From: Chitinophagaceae bacterium
GTDB taxonomy: Bacteria; Bacteroidota; Bacteroidia; Chitinophagales; Chitinophagaceae
Direction: 5' to 3'
Assembly (NCBI GenBank): GCA_018335935.1
Contig: JAGXRG010000013.1
Coordinates: forward strand, 1 to 64,000
DNA: 64,000 nucleotides
In this document: positions 24,446 to 34,062 of the stretch, one piece after another
Layout: every line of letters starts with the position of its first letter
Numbering within the stretch: position 1 is the stretch's first letter
The notes under the pieces: generated by a model
What the model saw: only the letters and a program-made list of their open reading frames with translations
Databases searched by the model: none
What the model was told of the DNA's origin: nothing
Translations under genes and position numbers: made by a program

Positions 24446-27400
24446 ATGCAAAACAAAACAACTGCCCAAGGCTTACACTTTACAAGAAGATTCACCGAAG
24501 AAGGCGTTTCACCATTTGACTTGTTCGATTATGATTACAGAACAAGTGTTATTAAAAACCCTACTGGTGAAAAAGTGTTTGAAATGAATAATGTTGAAGT
24601 GCCCAAGCAGTGGAGTCAAATAGCAACAGATATTCTTGCTCAAAAATATTTTAGAAAAGCTGGTGTGCCACAACCAGATGGAAGTTTAGGCAGAGAAACA
24701 TCTGCAAAACAAGTTGCCCACAGAATGGCCAATTGTTGGAAAGTTTGGGGAGAGCGGTATAATTATTTTGCATCTGGAAAAGATGCTGAAGTATTTTATG
24801 ATGAATTAGTATATAGTATCCTCAATCAATCTTGTGTTCCTAATTCACCACAATGGTTTAATACTGGTTTACACGAAAGTTATGGTATTACTGGTAAACC
24901 TCAAGGCCATTATTATGTTGACCCAGCAGATAATCAATTAAAAAAATCTGCGAATGCATATGAGCGTCCTCAGCCTCATGCTTGCTTTATTTTAAGTGTG
25001 AGTGACGATTTAGTTAACGAAGGTGGCATTATGGATTTATGGGTTCGTGAAGCCAGAATTTTCAAATATGGCAGTGGTGTTGGTACAAACTTTTCTCAAA
25101 TTAGAGGTGGTGGAGAAAAGTTAAGTGGTGGTGGTACTTCAAGTGGGTTAATGAGTTTCTTAAAAATTGGCGATAGAAGTGCAGGTGCTATTAAAAGTGG
25201 AGGAACTACACGTAGAGCAGCTAAAATGGTTTGCTTAGATTTAGATCATCCAGAAGTAATGGAATTTATTGATTGGAAAGTTAAAGAAGAAGATAAAGTT
25301 GCTGCATTAATCGATGCTGGTTATGATAACCATTACGAAGGAGAAGCTTATGCAACAGTATCAGGTCAAAATTCAAATAACTCAGTACGTATTCCTAATG
25401 AGTTTTTTAAAGTATTAGAAGAAGGTGGCGATTGGGAATTAAAAGCAAGAACCGATGGAAGAGTGATGAGCAAAATTCCTGCAAAAACAGTTTGGAATAA
25501 AATTTCATATGCTGCTTGGCGTTGTGCTGATCCAGGTACTCAGTATGATACAACAATTAACGAATGGCATACTTGTCCTCAAGGTGGAAGAATTAACGCT
25601 TCAAACCCTTGTAGTGAATACATGTTCTTAGATAATACAGCATGTAATTTGGCTTCTATCAATCTTAGAAAATTCTTCGATGAAAAAACCAATAAAATTG
25701 ATATTGAAGGAATAGAATACATCAGCAGATTATGGACTGTTGTTTTAGAAATTAGTGTGTTAATGGCACAATTTCCTAGTAAAGAAGTAGCACAACTTTC
25801 TTACGATTATAGAACACTAGGTTTGGGTTTTGCAAATCTTGGCACCATATTAATGTTAAGCGGTATTGCATATGATAGTGATGACGCTCGTGGTATTGCA
25901 GGTGCAATTTCTGCAATCATGACTGGAGTTGCCTACAAAACATCTGCAGAAATGGCCAGCTTTTTAGGAGCATTTCCTAGATACGAAGAAAATAAAAACG
26001 ATATGTTACGTGTAATGCGTAACCACAGAGCAGCTGCTTATGATGCAGATGAAGCTTATGAAGGATTAAGTATTAAACCTGTGGGTATACATGCAAAACA
26101 TTGTCCCGATAAATTATTAAAAGCAGCTACAAAAGCTTGGGACGATGCAGTTCAGCTTGGAGAAAAATATGGTTACAGAAATGCACAAACCACAGTAATT
26201 GCTCCAACAGGAACCATTGGTTTAGTGATGGATTGTGATACTACAGGTGTTGAACCAGATTTTGCATTAGTGAAATTTAAAAAACTTTCTGGCGGTGGTT
26301 ATTTTAAAATTATTAACCAAGCAGTACCAAGTGCTTTAAAGAATTTAGGTTACACAGCAGAACAAATTGATGCTATTGAAAAATATGCAGTTGGCTCTGC
26401 AAGTTTTAAAGGTGCTCCATTTATAAATGCTGAAACTCTTGCTACAAAAGGATTTACAGCCGAAGAAATTGCAAAACTAGAATCAGGATTAAAAGCAGCA
26501 TTTGCCATCAACTTTGTATTTAACAGATTTGTGTTAGGAGATGAATGTTTAATGAGATTAGGTTTTACCGAAGATCAAATCAATGATTTTGGATTGAATG
26601 TTTTAGAAGAATTAGGATTCACAGAAGAAGAAATTGAAGCAGCAGGAGATTATATCTGTGGCACCATGACTGTTGAAGGTGCTCCATTCCTTAAAGAAGA
26701 ACATTATTCAGTTTTTGATTGTGCCAATAAATGTGGTACTAAAGGAAAAAGATTTATTCATGCTCATGGGCATATAAGAATGATGGCTGCTTGTCAACCT
26801 TTTTTAAGTGGTGCTATTTCTAAAACCATCAACTTACCAAACGAAGCAACCGTTCAAGAAATTGAAGAAGCCTACAAATTAAGCTGGGAGCTGGGTTTAA
26901 AAGCTTGTGCATTGTATAGAGATGGAAGTAAATTAAGCCAACCTTTAAGCAATAAAGCAGATAAGAAGAAGAAGTCAACTGATGACAGTCAACAGACGAC
27001 AGAAAACAGTATTTCGGTTGACAGTAAACCGTTGACTGAAAACCAAAGTAACATCGTTGACCTTAGTAAACTTTCAGTTGAAGACTTATTAGATGAAGTA
27101 ACTAAAAGAATGAACGCTTCTACTGATACTAAATTAAAACGTGCTTTATCTACCATTGTTGAAAGAAAATCTTTACCATCAAAAAGAAGAGGATTTACAC
27201 AAAAAGCAAAAATTAATGGTCAAGTATTATTCTTAAGAACAGGAGAATATCAAGATGGAACTTTAGGTGAAATTTTTATTGATTTAGCCAAAGAAGGTTC
27301 TACCTTGAGAAGTTTAATTAACTGTTTTGCTATTGCTGTTTCTGTAGGCTTACAATATGGTGTGCCTTTAGAAGAGTTTGTGGGAAAATTTGTGTTTACC

Positions 27401-27832
27401 AAGTTTGAACCAGCAGGAATGGTAGATCATCCAAATATTAAAATGACCACCAGTTTGGTTGACTTTGTATTCAGAGCTTTAGCTTATGAATATTTAGGCA
27501 GAACAGATTTAGTACATGTATTAGATAAACCAGAAGTAGGTAATTTGGGTGAAGATGATGGAAACGATTTAAGTTATATTGGTGGAGAACAAGAATTGAG
27601 TAATGTTAGAGTTACAGGTTCAAGTACTAATGCAACACCAACACCTGCACCTCAAAAAATGCAAAGAGCTGCGGCAACTGTAAAAGCCGAAGGTTCAATG
27701 GATATGGTAAATCTTGCAGCAAAATCAATGCAAAGCGATGCCCCAAGTTGTAATGTTTGTGGACATATCACTGTTCGTAGTGGTACTTGTTATAAATGTT
27801 TAAATTGTGGCAACAGTTTAGGTTGTAGCTAA
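24446..27832 (+). CDS. nrdJ: Adenosylcobalamin-dependent ribonucleotide reductase (class II)
   Basis: NrdJ makes deoxyribonucleotides using coenzyme B12 and so works with or without oxygen. The 1128-residue protein has the RNR barrel with the active-site NPCSEY at residues 387-392 and PTGTIG motifs, a repeated helical insertion (FTAEEIAKLESGL, FTEDQINDFG, FTEEEIEAAG), a TSCPD domain near the C-terminus (RRGFTQKAKINGQVLF ... GTLGEIFIDLAKEGS) and a final zinc ribbon CNVCGH ... CYKCLNCG. It is probably the strict-size B12 type with the C-terminal redox cysteines. Residues about 842-870 (DSQQTTENSISVDSKPLTEN) are coded by simple-repeat DNA inserted in frame. A strong terminator follows. Confidence 0.96.
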   Translation: MQNKTTAQGLHFTRRFTEEGVSPFDLFDYDYRTSVIKNPTGEKVFEMNNVEVPKQWSQIATDILAQKYFRKAGVPQPDGSLGRETSAKQVAHRMANCWKVWGERYNYFASGKDAEVFYDELVYSILNQSCVPNSPQWFNTGLHESYGITGKPQGHYYVDPADNQLKKSANAYERPQPHACFILSVSDDLVNEGGIMDLWVREARIFKYGSGVGTNFSQIRGGGEKLSGGGTSSGLMSFLKIGDRSAGAIKSGGTTRRAAKMVCLDLDHPEVMEFIDWKVKEEDKVAALIDAGYDNHYEGEAYATVSGQNSNNSVRIPNEFFKVLEEGGDWELKARTDGRVMSKIPAKTVWNKISYAAWRCADPGTQYDTTINEWHTCPQGGRINASNPCSEYMFLDNTACNLASINLRKFFDEKTNKIDIEGIEYISRLWTVVLEISVLMAQFPSKEVAQLSYDYRTLGLGFANLGTILMLSGIAYDSDDARGIAGAISAIMTGVAYKTSAEMASFLGAFPRYEENKNDMLRVMRNHRAAAYDADEAYEGLSIKPVGIHAKHCPDKLLKAATKAWDDAVQLGEKYGYRNAQTTVIAPTGTIGLVMDCDTTGVEPDFALVKFKKLSGGGYFKIINQAVPSALKNLGYTAEQIDAIEKYAVGSASFKGAPFINAETLATKGFTAEEIAKLESGLKAAFAINFVFNRFVLGDECLMRLGFTEDQINDFGLNVLEELGFTEEEIEAAGDYICGTMTVEGAPFLKEEHYSVFDCANKCGTKGKRFIHAHGHIRMMAACQPFLSGAISKTINLPNEATVQEIEEAYKLSWELGLKACALYRDGSKLSQPLSNKADKKKKSTDDSQQTTENSISVDSKPLTENQSNIVDLSKLSVEDLLDEVTKRMNASTDTKLKRALSTIVERKSLPSKRRGFTQKAKINGQVLFLRTGEYQDGTLGEIFIDLAKEGSTLRSLINCFAIAVSVGLQYGVPLEEFVGKFVFTKFEPAGMVDHPNIKMTTSLVDFVFRALAYEYLGRTDLVHVLDKPEVGNLGEDDGNDLSYIGGEQELSNVRVTGSSTNATPTPAPQKMQRAAATVKAEGSMDMVNLAAKSMQSDAPSCNVCGHITVRSGTCYKCLNCGNSLGCS
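26968..27050 (+). repeat. Simple GACAGTCAACAGA-type repeat inside nrdJ
   Basis: GACAGTCAACAGACGACAG, ACAGT, GTTGACAGTAAACCGTTGAC and similar steps form a low-complexity stretch within the coding sequence, in frame, between the catalytic and TSCPD domains. It looks like the intergenic simple repeats of Bacteroidota genomes. Confidence 0.6.
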
Positions 27833-27853
27833 TAAAATATTCCAGTCTCCTGA

Positions 27854-27890
27854 AAAGTTCGAGTAAACGAAAGTTTATTCGAACTTTTTT
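27854..27890 (+). terminator. Terminator of nrdJ
   Basis: AAGTTCGAGTAAAC pairs with GTTTATTCGAACTT (one mismatch) around GAAA, followed by TTTT, 22 nt after the stop codon. Confidence 0.9.
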
Positions 27891-28028
27891 GTTATCTACA
27901 AGATATTTACGTATTAACTTTTCAACAATTCAACAATTCAACTTCAAGCTATTGAACAAATCAACCAATCATCAATATTTTAAAGACTTCAATCCCTAAC
28001 TTCGCAGCCTTTAAAAAGTTTAATGTTC

Positions 28029-28086
28029 AAAAGTTTAAAGTTTAAAGTTGTGTCTTAAGTAACCTTAAACCTTAAACCTTAAACGG
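28029..28086 (+). repeat. CCTTAAA tandem repeat and inverted GTTTAAA copies before ileS
   Basis: AACCTTAAACCTTAAACCTT is three to four copies of a 7-mer ending ten bases before the ileS ATG. Upstream lie inverted copies AGTTTAAAGTTTAAAG, so the leader can fold into an imperfect hairpin. It could be only a simple repeat. No T-box elements were seen. Confidence 0.5.
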
Positions 28087-28095
28087 TATAACAAA

Positions 28096-31000
28096 ATGAG
28101 TAAGTATAAAGAGTTTTCAGGTTTACATCTTCCCAGCATTGAGAAAGAAATTTTATCCATGTGGCAAGAGCATAATGCTTTTGAACAAAGTGTTGAGTTG
28201 AGAGAAGGTGCCGAGTCATTTGTGTTTTATGAAGGTCCGCCTAGTGCTAATGGAATGCCTGGCATTCATCATGTGATTAGTAGAACTTTAAAAGATTTGG
28301 TGTGCCGTTACAAAACCATGCAAGGTTATCAGGTAAAAAGAAAAGGTGGTTGGGATACCCATGGATTACCGATTGAATTAGGCGTTGAGAAAGAATTGGG
28401 TATTACTAAAGAAGATATTGGCATTAAAATTTCTATTGAAGAGTACAATCAAAAGTGCAGAGAAGCTGTTCTTCGTTATAAAAAAGAATGGGATGATATC
28501 ACCACCAAAATGGGTTATTGGGTTGATTTAAAAAATCCATACATCACTTACGAAAACAATTATATAGAAAGCCTTTGGTGGATTTTAAAACAATTGTATA
28601 ATAAAGATTTGTTGTACGAAAGTGTAAGTATTCAACCTTATTCACCAGCAGCAGGAACAGGTTTATCTTCACATGAATTAAATCAACCTGGAACTTACAA
28701 GGATGTGAAGGATACGAGTTGTGTAGCGATGTTTAAAGCAATTCAAAATTCAAAATTCAAAATTCAAAATTTTGATGAGGCCGTTTATTTCTTAGCATGG
28801 ACAACCACTCCATGGACACTCCCATCAAATTTAGGATTGACGGTAGGTCCAAACATTGATTATGTTTTAGTAAGTACTTATAGCAGTTTCAGTCATCAAC
28901 CCATCAACGTAATTCTTGCTAAAGCATTAGTAAAAAATTATTTCAAAGAAGAAGGAAAAGATGTTGAAGTTTTAGATGTTGATTCAAAAATTATTCCTTG
29001 GAAAATTATTGCAGAATTCAAGGGCTCTGAATTAGAAGGTATTGAATACAAACAACTCCTTCCTTTTGATGCAAACAACCTTGAAGCCATTCAAGAACAA
29101 ACGCCTAACGCCAAACCTTTTAGAGTTTTACTTGGAGATTTTGTTACAACTGAAGATGGAACAGGTATTGTACACACTGCTCCAGCTTTTGGTGCAGATG
29201 ATTTTAAAGTAGGTAAAGCCAATAATATTGGTATTCTTACAATGGTTGATAAACGTGGAAAGTTTTTAGAAGGCATAAAAGATGGCGTATTTTTATATGG
29301 CAACGAATATGTGAAAGAAGCCTACTTAACAGATGCTGAAAAAGAAATAGAATTTCAACAACAAAAACAAATTCTTGAAGCCAACGGAAAAGTAAAAGAT
29401 TTAAAAAAATATTTAAGTGTTGATGATAGAATTGTATTAAAACTTCAAGAGGAAGGAAAGCTTTTCAAAAAAGAAAAATACGATCATAATTATCCTCATT
29501 GTTGGAGAACAGATAAACCCATTTTATACTATCCTTTAGATGCTTGGTTTATTAAAACTACTGCTCTAAAAGATAGAATGGTGGAGTTAAACAAAACCAT
29601 CAATTGGAAGCCCAAAAGCACTGGTGAAGGGCGTTTTGGCAATTGGCTGGAAAATATGGTGGATTGGAATTTGAGTCGTTCGAGATATTGGGGAACGCCA
29701 TTACCAATTTGGAAAACCGAAGATGGTGATGAAGAAATTTGTATTGGTTCTATCGAAGAATTAACAAACGAATTTCAAAAAGCTTTGGATGCAGGATTTA
29801 ATGAAAATTCAAAATTCAAAATTGAAAATTCAAAATTGAATATTGATTTGCATAAGCCTTTTGTTGATGATATTATTTTGGTAAGTCCATCTGGAAAACC
29901 CATGAAAAGAATTCCAGACTTAATAGATGTTTGGTTCGATAGTGGTGCCATGCCTTATGCACAACATCATTTCCCTTTTGAGAATAAAGAATTGTTTGCA
30001 AAAAATTATCCAGCAAATTTTATTGCTGAAGGTGTTGATCAAACTCGAGGTTGGTTTTATACTTTACATGCCATTGGTTCTTTAATTAAAGAAAGTGTGG
30101 AGGAAGAATTGCAGAAAGCCGGTTTATCAACAAGCCAAGTAGATGGAAGAGCTTATAAAACGGTTGTGAGTAATGGATTGGTATTAGATAAGAATGGAAA
30201 CAAAATGAGTAAGCGTTTAGGCAATGTGGTAAACCCTTTTGAAACCATTGAAAAATATGGTGCCGATGCTACTCGTTGGTATTTGATTACCAATGCAAGT
30301 CCTTGGGATAATTTAAAATTCGATTTAGCAGGCATTCAAGAAGTACAAAGAAAATTCTTTGGAACTTTATATAATACGTATCAATTTTTTGCTCTATACA
30401 GCAACGTAGATGGATTTGCTTTTAAAGAAGCTTACATTCCTTTAAATCAAAGACCAGAAATTGATAGATGGATTCTTTCTTCTTTAAATACTTTAATTAA
30501 TAAAGTAACAGCAAGTATGGAAGATTATGAACCCACAGCTGCTGGAAGATTAATTGAAGAATTTGTGGATGAACATTTGAGCAATTGGTATGTAAGATTA
30601 TGTAGAAGAAGATTTTGGAAAGGAGAATATGAAGCAGATAAAATTGCAGCTTATCAAACTTTATATGAATGTTTAGAAACTATCATGAAACTGATAGCAC
30701 CTATAGCACCATTTTTTAGTGAGGCCATTTTTCAAAACTTAAATGCAGTTACCCTTAAAGATGCTTCAGCATCTATTCATCATGCAAGCTATCCTACTTC
30801 AAATCCAAAAAATATAGATAAGGATTTAGAAGAAAGAATGGCTTTAGCTCAAGATACTTGCTCTTTGGTTTTATCACTTCGTAAAAAAGTGAATATTAAG
30901 GTTCGTCAGCCCTTACAAAAAGTAATGATTCCTGTGTTGAACCCAAAAATGAAAACACAGTTAGAAGGCGTTGCAGAACTTATAAAATCTGAAGTAAATG

Positions 31001-31560
31001 TTAAAGAATTGCAATTTATTACAGAAAAAGAAAGCGTAATTAAGAAAAAGGCAAAAGCTAATTTTAAAACTTTGGGTGCAAAATTGGGGGCTCATATGAA
31101 AGAAGCTGCTCAAATGATTTCTAATTTTAGTCAGGAAGAAATAGCTGAAATCGAAGAAAATGGTGAAATTGAAATAACTATTCAACAGGTTTCTTTTAAA
31201 ATACAAACTACTGATTTAGAAATAATTGCAGAAGATATACCCGGCTGGAGTGTGGCTTCGAAGGGGAGATTAACAGTAGCTTTAGATATTACTATTACAG
31301 AAGATTTGAAGAAAGAAGGAGATGCCAGAGAATTTGTAAATCGCATTCAAACCATTAGAAAAGAAAGCGGATTTGAGCTCACCGATCGTATAAAAGTTGT
31401 TGTAAAAGAGAACATAACGATGGTTAGCTCAATTAATAAATATAAAAACTATATTTGCGGCGAAATTTTGGCAGACAATATTACTTGGGTTCCTGAATTA
31501 GAGGGTACAACTATAGAAGTAAATGAATCACTGCTAGAAGTGTTAGTAACTAAAAATTAA
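28096..31560 (+). CDS. ileS: Isoleucyl-tRNA synthetase
   Basis: The enzyme charges tRNA-Ile. The 1154-residue protein has the class I signatures: the HIGH-type motif in GPPSANGMPGIHHV (residues 47-60) and KMSKR at 703-707, with the editing domain between them (WTTTPWTLPSNLGL, GTGIVHTAPAFGADD) and a long C-terminal anticodon-binding region. It is of the eukaryote-like/long type common in Bacteroidota. Two in-frame simple-repeat insertions encode SKFKIQ-type peptides at residues about 216-226 and 570-583. The DksA-like gene starts only eight bases after the stop, so the two may be cotranscribed. Confidence 0.97.
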   Translation: MSKYKEFSGLHLPSIEKEILSMWQEHNAFEQSVELREGAESFVFYEGPPSANGMPGIHHVISRTLKDLVCRYKTMQGYQVKRKGGWDTHGLPIELGVEKELGITKEDIGIKISIEEYNQKCREAVLRYKKEWDDITTKMGYWVDLKNPYITYENNYIESLWWILKQLYNKDLLYESVSIQPYSPAAGTGLSSHELNQPGTYKDVKDTSCVAMFKAIQNSKFKIQNFDEAVYFLAWTTTPWTLPSNLGLTVGPNIDYVLVSTYSSFSHQPINVILAKALVKNYFKEEGKDVEVLDVDSKIIPWKIIAEFKGSELEGIEYKQLLPFDANNLEAIQEQTPNAKPFRVLLGDFVTTEDGTGIVHTAPAFGADDFKVGKANNIGILTMVDKRGKFLEGIKDGVFLYGNEYVKEAYLTDAEKEIEFQQQKQILEANGKVKDLKKYLSVDDRIVLKLQEEGKLFKKEKYDHNYPHCWRTDKPILYYPLDAWFIKTTALKDRMVELNKTINWKPKSTGEGRFGNWLENMVDWNLSRSRYWGTPLPIWKTEDGDEEICIGSIEELTNEFQKALDAGFNENSKFKIENSKLNIDLHKPFVDDIILVSPSGKPMKRIPDLIDVWFDSGAMPYAQHHFPFENKELFAKNYPANFIAEGVDQTRGWFYTLHAIGSLIKESVEEELQKAGLSTSQVDGRAYKTVVSNGLVLDKNGNKMSKRLGNVVNPFETIEKYGADATRWYLITNASPWDNLKFDLAGIQEVQRKFFGTLYNTYQFFALYSNVDGFAFKEAYIPLNQRPEIDRWILSSLNTLINKVTASMEDYEPTAAGRLIEEFVDEHLSNWYVRLCRRRFWKGEYEADKIAAYQTLYECLETIMKLIAPIAPFFSEAIFQNLNAVTLKDASASIHHASYPTSNPKNIDKDLEERMALAQDTCSLVLSLRKKVNIKVRQPLQKVMIPVLNPKMKTQLEGVAELIKSEVNVKELQFITEKESVIKKKAKANFKTLGAKLGAHMKEAAQMISNFSQEEIAEIEENGEIEITIQQVSFKIQTTDLEIIAEDIPGWSVASKGRLTVALDITITEDLKKEGDAREFVNRIQTIRKESGFELTDRIKVVVKENITMVSSINKYKNYICGEILADNITWVPELEGTTIEVNESLLEVLVTKN
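28741..28772 (+). repeat. AATTCAAA repeats inside ileS, first block
   Basis: Four tandem copies of the 8-10-nt unit ATTCAAA(A) code for IQNSKFKIQN in frame in the editing-domain region. A second block is at 29803-29840. The same motif is a frequent intergenic simple repeat in Bacteroidota. Confidence 0.75.
29803..29840 (+). repeat. AATTCAAA repeats inside ileS, second block
   Basis: GAAAATTCAAAATTCAAAAT and the following copies encode ENSKFKIENSKLN in frame (residues about 570-583), in a place where other IleRS proteins are expected to have a loop. Confidence 0.75.
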
Positions 31561-31568
31561 TTAAAGTT

Positions 31569-32636
31569 ATGGCGACAAAAAAACCAGCTCCTAAAAAAGC
31601 TACTGCAAAAGTAGCAGCTAAAAAACCAGCTGCTAAACCTGCAAAAAAAGCTGCACCAAAACCTGCTGCTAAAAAAGTTGTTGCAAAAAAAGTTGCACCA
31701 AAACCAGCACCTAAGAAAGTTGCTGCAAAAAAAGCTGCACCAAAGCCAGCACCTAAGAAAGTTGCTGCAAAGAAAGCAGCACCAAAACCAGCTCCTAAGA
31801 AAGCTGTTGCAAAAAAGGTTGCTCCTAAAGCAGCACCAAAGCCAGCTCCTAAGAAAGCTGTTGCTAAAAAGGTTGCACCAAAACCAGCACTTAAGAAAGC
31901 TGCAGTTGTAAAACCTGTAGTAAAGGAAAAAGTAATTGTTAAGCCAGAAGTAATTAAAGAAAAAAAGGTAAAAGAGAAAGTGGAGAAACCAGAAAAAGTA
32001 AAAAAAGAACGAAAGGGAAGAGCAAAAAAACCTAAAAGAATTATAAGAGTTCCAAAACCTCCAAAAGCTGTTAAAGCAGCAGGTATTGAAAAAGCAACTA
32101 CAGTAATTCCTATTAAGAAAATAGCACCTAAAGTAAAAGAAGAACCATTAAAAAATGTAAAAGTACCTAAGATCACTACTAAATCTAGTGTTTCTTATAC
32201 CCCAGATTATGTACCTATGGATAAAAGAAAAGAAGAAATAGAGCCACAAGTGCCACTAGTAAGATATAACGATACTGAGTTAAATGAATTCAGAGAGTTA
32301 ATTGCTAAAAAATTAGAAGCTGCTAAAAAAGAGCTTGCCTATTTACAAAGTGTAATAACTCGTAAAGATGATATGGGTGGAGATAATGAAGATGGTCGTT
32401 ATATGACAATGGAAGATGGAAGTTTAAGTATGGAACGTGAGCAAATGAGTAATATGGCTAGCCGTCAGATTACTTATATAGATCATTTAGAAAAAGCTTT
32501 ACAAAGAATTGAGAACAAAACTTATGGTATTTGTAGAGTTACTGGAAAATTGATTGATAAAGCCCGTTTACGTGCTGTGCCTCATGCTACTTTAAGTTTA
32601 GAAGCTAAGCTTGGATTAGTAAAAGCCGGAGAATAG
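31569..32636 (+). CDS. DksA/TraR-like protein with a histone-H1-like N-terminal tail
   Basis: A 355-residue fusion. Residues about 1-120 are Lys/Ala/Pro repeats (KPAPKKVAAKKAA type), as in bacterial histone-H1-like proteins, followed by a Lys-rich linker to about 200. The C-terminal part (about 235-355) is a DksA/TraR-type coiled coil and globular head: LNEFRELIAKKLEAAKKEL, the acidic MEDGSLSMEREQM region and YGICRVTGKLIDKARLRAVP. Only one Cys of the C4 zinc finger remains, as is usual in the Bacteroidota members. A DksA-type role at RNA polymerase is inferred; the tail should bind DNA or RNA. A terminator follows. Confidence 0.88.
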   Translation: MATKKPAPKKATAKVAAKKPAAKPAKKAAPKPAAKKVVAKKVAPKPAPKKVAAKKAAPKPAPKKVAAKKAAPKPAPKKAVAKKVAPKAAPKPAPKKAVAKKVAPKPALKKAAVVKPVVKEKVIVKPEVIKEKKVKEKVEKPEKVKKERKGRAKKPKRIIRVPKPPKAVKAAGIEKATTVIPIKKIAPKVKEEPLKNVKVPKITTKSSVSYTPDYVPMDKRKEEIEPQVPLVRYNDTELNEFRELIAKKLEAAKKELAYLQSVITRKDDMGGDNEDGRYMTMEDGSLSMEREQMSNMASRQITYIDHLEKALQRIENKTYGICRVTGKLIDKARLRAVPHATLSLEAKLGLVKAGE

Positions 32637-32659
32637 TAATATCAAAATAAAATCATAAG

Positions 32660-32687
32660 ATGCCTCAACAAAAAGTTGGGGCATTTT
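32660..32687 (+). terminator. Terminator of the DksA-like gene
   Basis: ATGCCTCAAC pairs with GTTGGGGCAT (one G-T pair), then TTTTTA. It sits between convergent genes. Confidence 0.85.
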
Positions 32688-32689
32688 TA

Positions 32690-33973
32690 TTAGAATAATC
32701 TTCCTCCTAAACGAGAATTGGTGGTGGTATAACCCACTAATTCATCATGTCTTCCAGAAAAGGATCTATAATAAACAAAAGCAGCATAGATGTTTTCAGT
32801 TTCCCAATAATTTCCTTCAATGAGCTTGAAACTAGTTTTACTCTCTTTGATTTGATTAGATTTGGTTACATAATTATAACTATAAAATCCTTGCTTAAGC
32901 AATAACGTTTTTTCGTATACACCTTTATCTGCATTATAGATCATTTTATTCTCATCACTAATAATATTGTTAGTTAACTCGCCTATAATGTAAATGTCTT
33001 GTCCTGCAAGGGGTTGATTATTCTCAGGTGTATAAACAAAATGAACATTAGCATAACCAGTTTGCCACCAATTATTTACTAAATCTGTAGTGGTAATATC
33101 ATACCAACCATTTAAATCTCTATAATATAAATAGCGTTGATTGAGTCTATTAAAATCTGGTTTTAAATACACTTCAATCGGATTATTGGTTTCATCTCTT
33201 CTTGCAATACGATCACTTTCGAACCTAAAACTTCTTAAATCTAGCCAACGATATTCTTTACCAGCTTCAAACACACAATCTCTTTCAGCATCATATTCAA
33301 ATATATTTTCTCTTATGAAAGATGGTTGTAAATTATAAACAGCATTATCCCAGCGTTGGTTTTGTATAAGATTAACTTTGAGTTGTTGTTGTGGATTGTA
33401 TAAATTCAACTGATTGGTATTGACCAATAATTGAACTTTTTGATGTGTTTTGTAAATGCTGTTATCAAATGGTTGAAGAATTTGAATGCCAATAGCAGCC
33501 TGACTATTGACTACATACATTTTTTTTGTGAAAGCAACATTTTCTTGGTCTCCATTTAAATAAACTTTCAATAAATAATTACCGCTTTTTGTTGGTGTAC
33601 AATTTCGCTCAGGAAGTGTAACTTGATAGTGTACATATTTGGTGAGGGTATTTGATGAAGCCCTAGCTTGTACAATTCTATTTTGAGTAAATCCTTTAAT
33701 AAAGTCAAATGGATTTACATTGGCCTCACTCCAATCTGCATTGCATAATTGGTAGGTGTAAAAATAATTTTTAATGTATCCATCTAAATCATCAAAATGA
33801 AGTTCAAGTAAATCAGAGGAGTTTAAGTTAATAATGGGTAAGCTTTCTTGATTGTTTTGTTGAAATAATTTAATAGTTCTAATTTTTGCATTATTGATGA
33901 CTTCAACTTGATTTGTTTGTGCCCAACTTGAACACAACATTAAAAAACTTCCTAGAAAAAAAATTGCCTTCAT
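32690..33973 (-). CDS. Type IX secretion system plug protein (DUF5103)
   Basis: From the ATG at 33973 this is a 427-residue secreted protein with a signal peptide (MKAIFFLGSFLMLCSSWAQ). A longer start at 34018 adds 15 residues before the signal and was rejected. The beta-rich body has the features of DUF5103: LHFDDLDGYIKNYFYTYQLCNADW early, then LRSFRFESDRIARRD and VHFVYTPENNQPLAGQDIYIIGELTNN. In Flavobacterium johnsoniae the DUF5103 Plug protein closes the periplasmic end of the SprA translocon; that role is known from the family. No other T9SS gene is adjacent. Confidence 0.88.
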   Translation of the reverse strand: MKAIFFLGSFLMLCSSWAQTNQVEVINNAKIRTIKLFQQNNQESLPIINLNSSDLLELHFDDLDGYIKNYFYTYQLCNADWSEANVNPFDFIKGFTQNRIVQARASSNTLTKYVHYQVTLPERNCTPTKSGNYLLKVYLNGDQENVAFTKKMYVVNSQAAIGIQILQPFDNSIYKTHQKVQLLVNTNQLNLYNPQQQLKVNLIQNQRWDNAVYNLQPSFIRENIFEYDAERDCVFEAGKEYRWLDLRSFRFESDRIARRDETNNPIEVYLKPDFNRLNQRYLYYRDLNGWYDITTTDLVNNWWQTGYANVHFVYTPENNQPLAGQDIYIIGELTNNIISDENKMIYNADKGVYEKTLLLKQGFYSYNYVTKSNQIKESKTSFKLIEGNYWETENIYAAFVYYRSFSGRHDELVGYTTTNSRLGGRLF

Positions 33974-34062
33974 ATTATAGTTTGTCCAAAAATATTGCCA
34001 ATAAATTATTGTTATCATTTTTAATATGAATTAAATGCATGCATTTGTATTATTTTTGTTAT

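Noticed and set aside
27891-28095. T-box leader upstream of ileS
   Set aside because: T-boxes are not expected in Bacteroidota and no specifier or antiterminator pattern was seen; the region is simple repeats.
31550-32176. 208-residue ORF antisense to the DksA-like tail
   Set aside because: It is the complement of the Lys/Ala/Pro repeat region, giving a Phe/Ala/Gly repeat with no family features. The same holds for the ORFs opposite 52473-52688.
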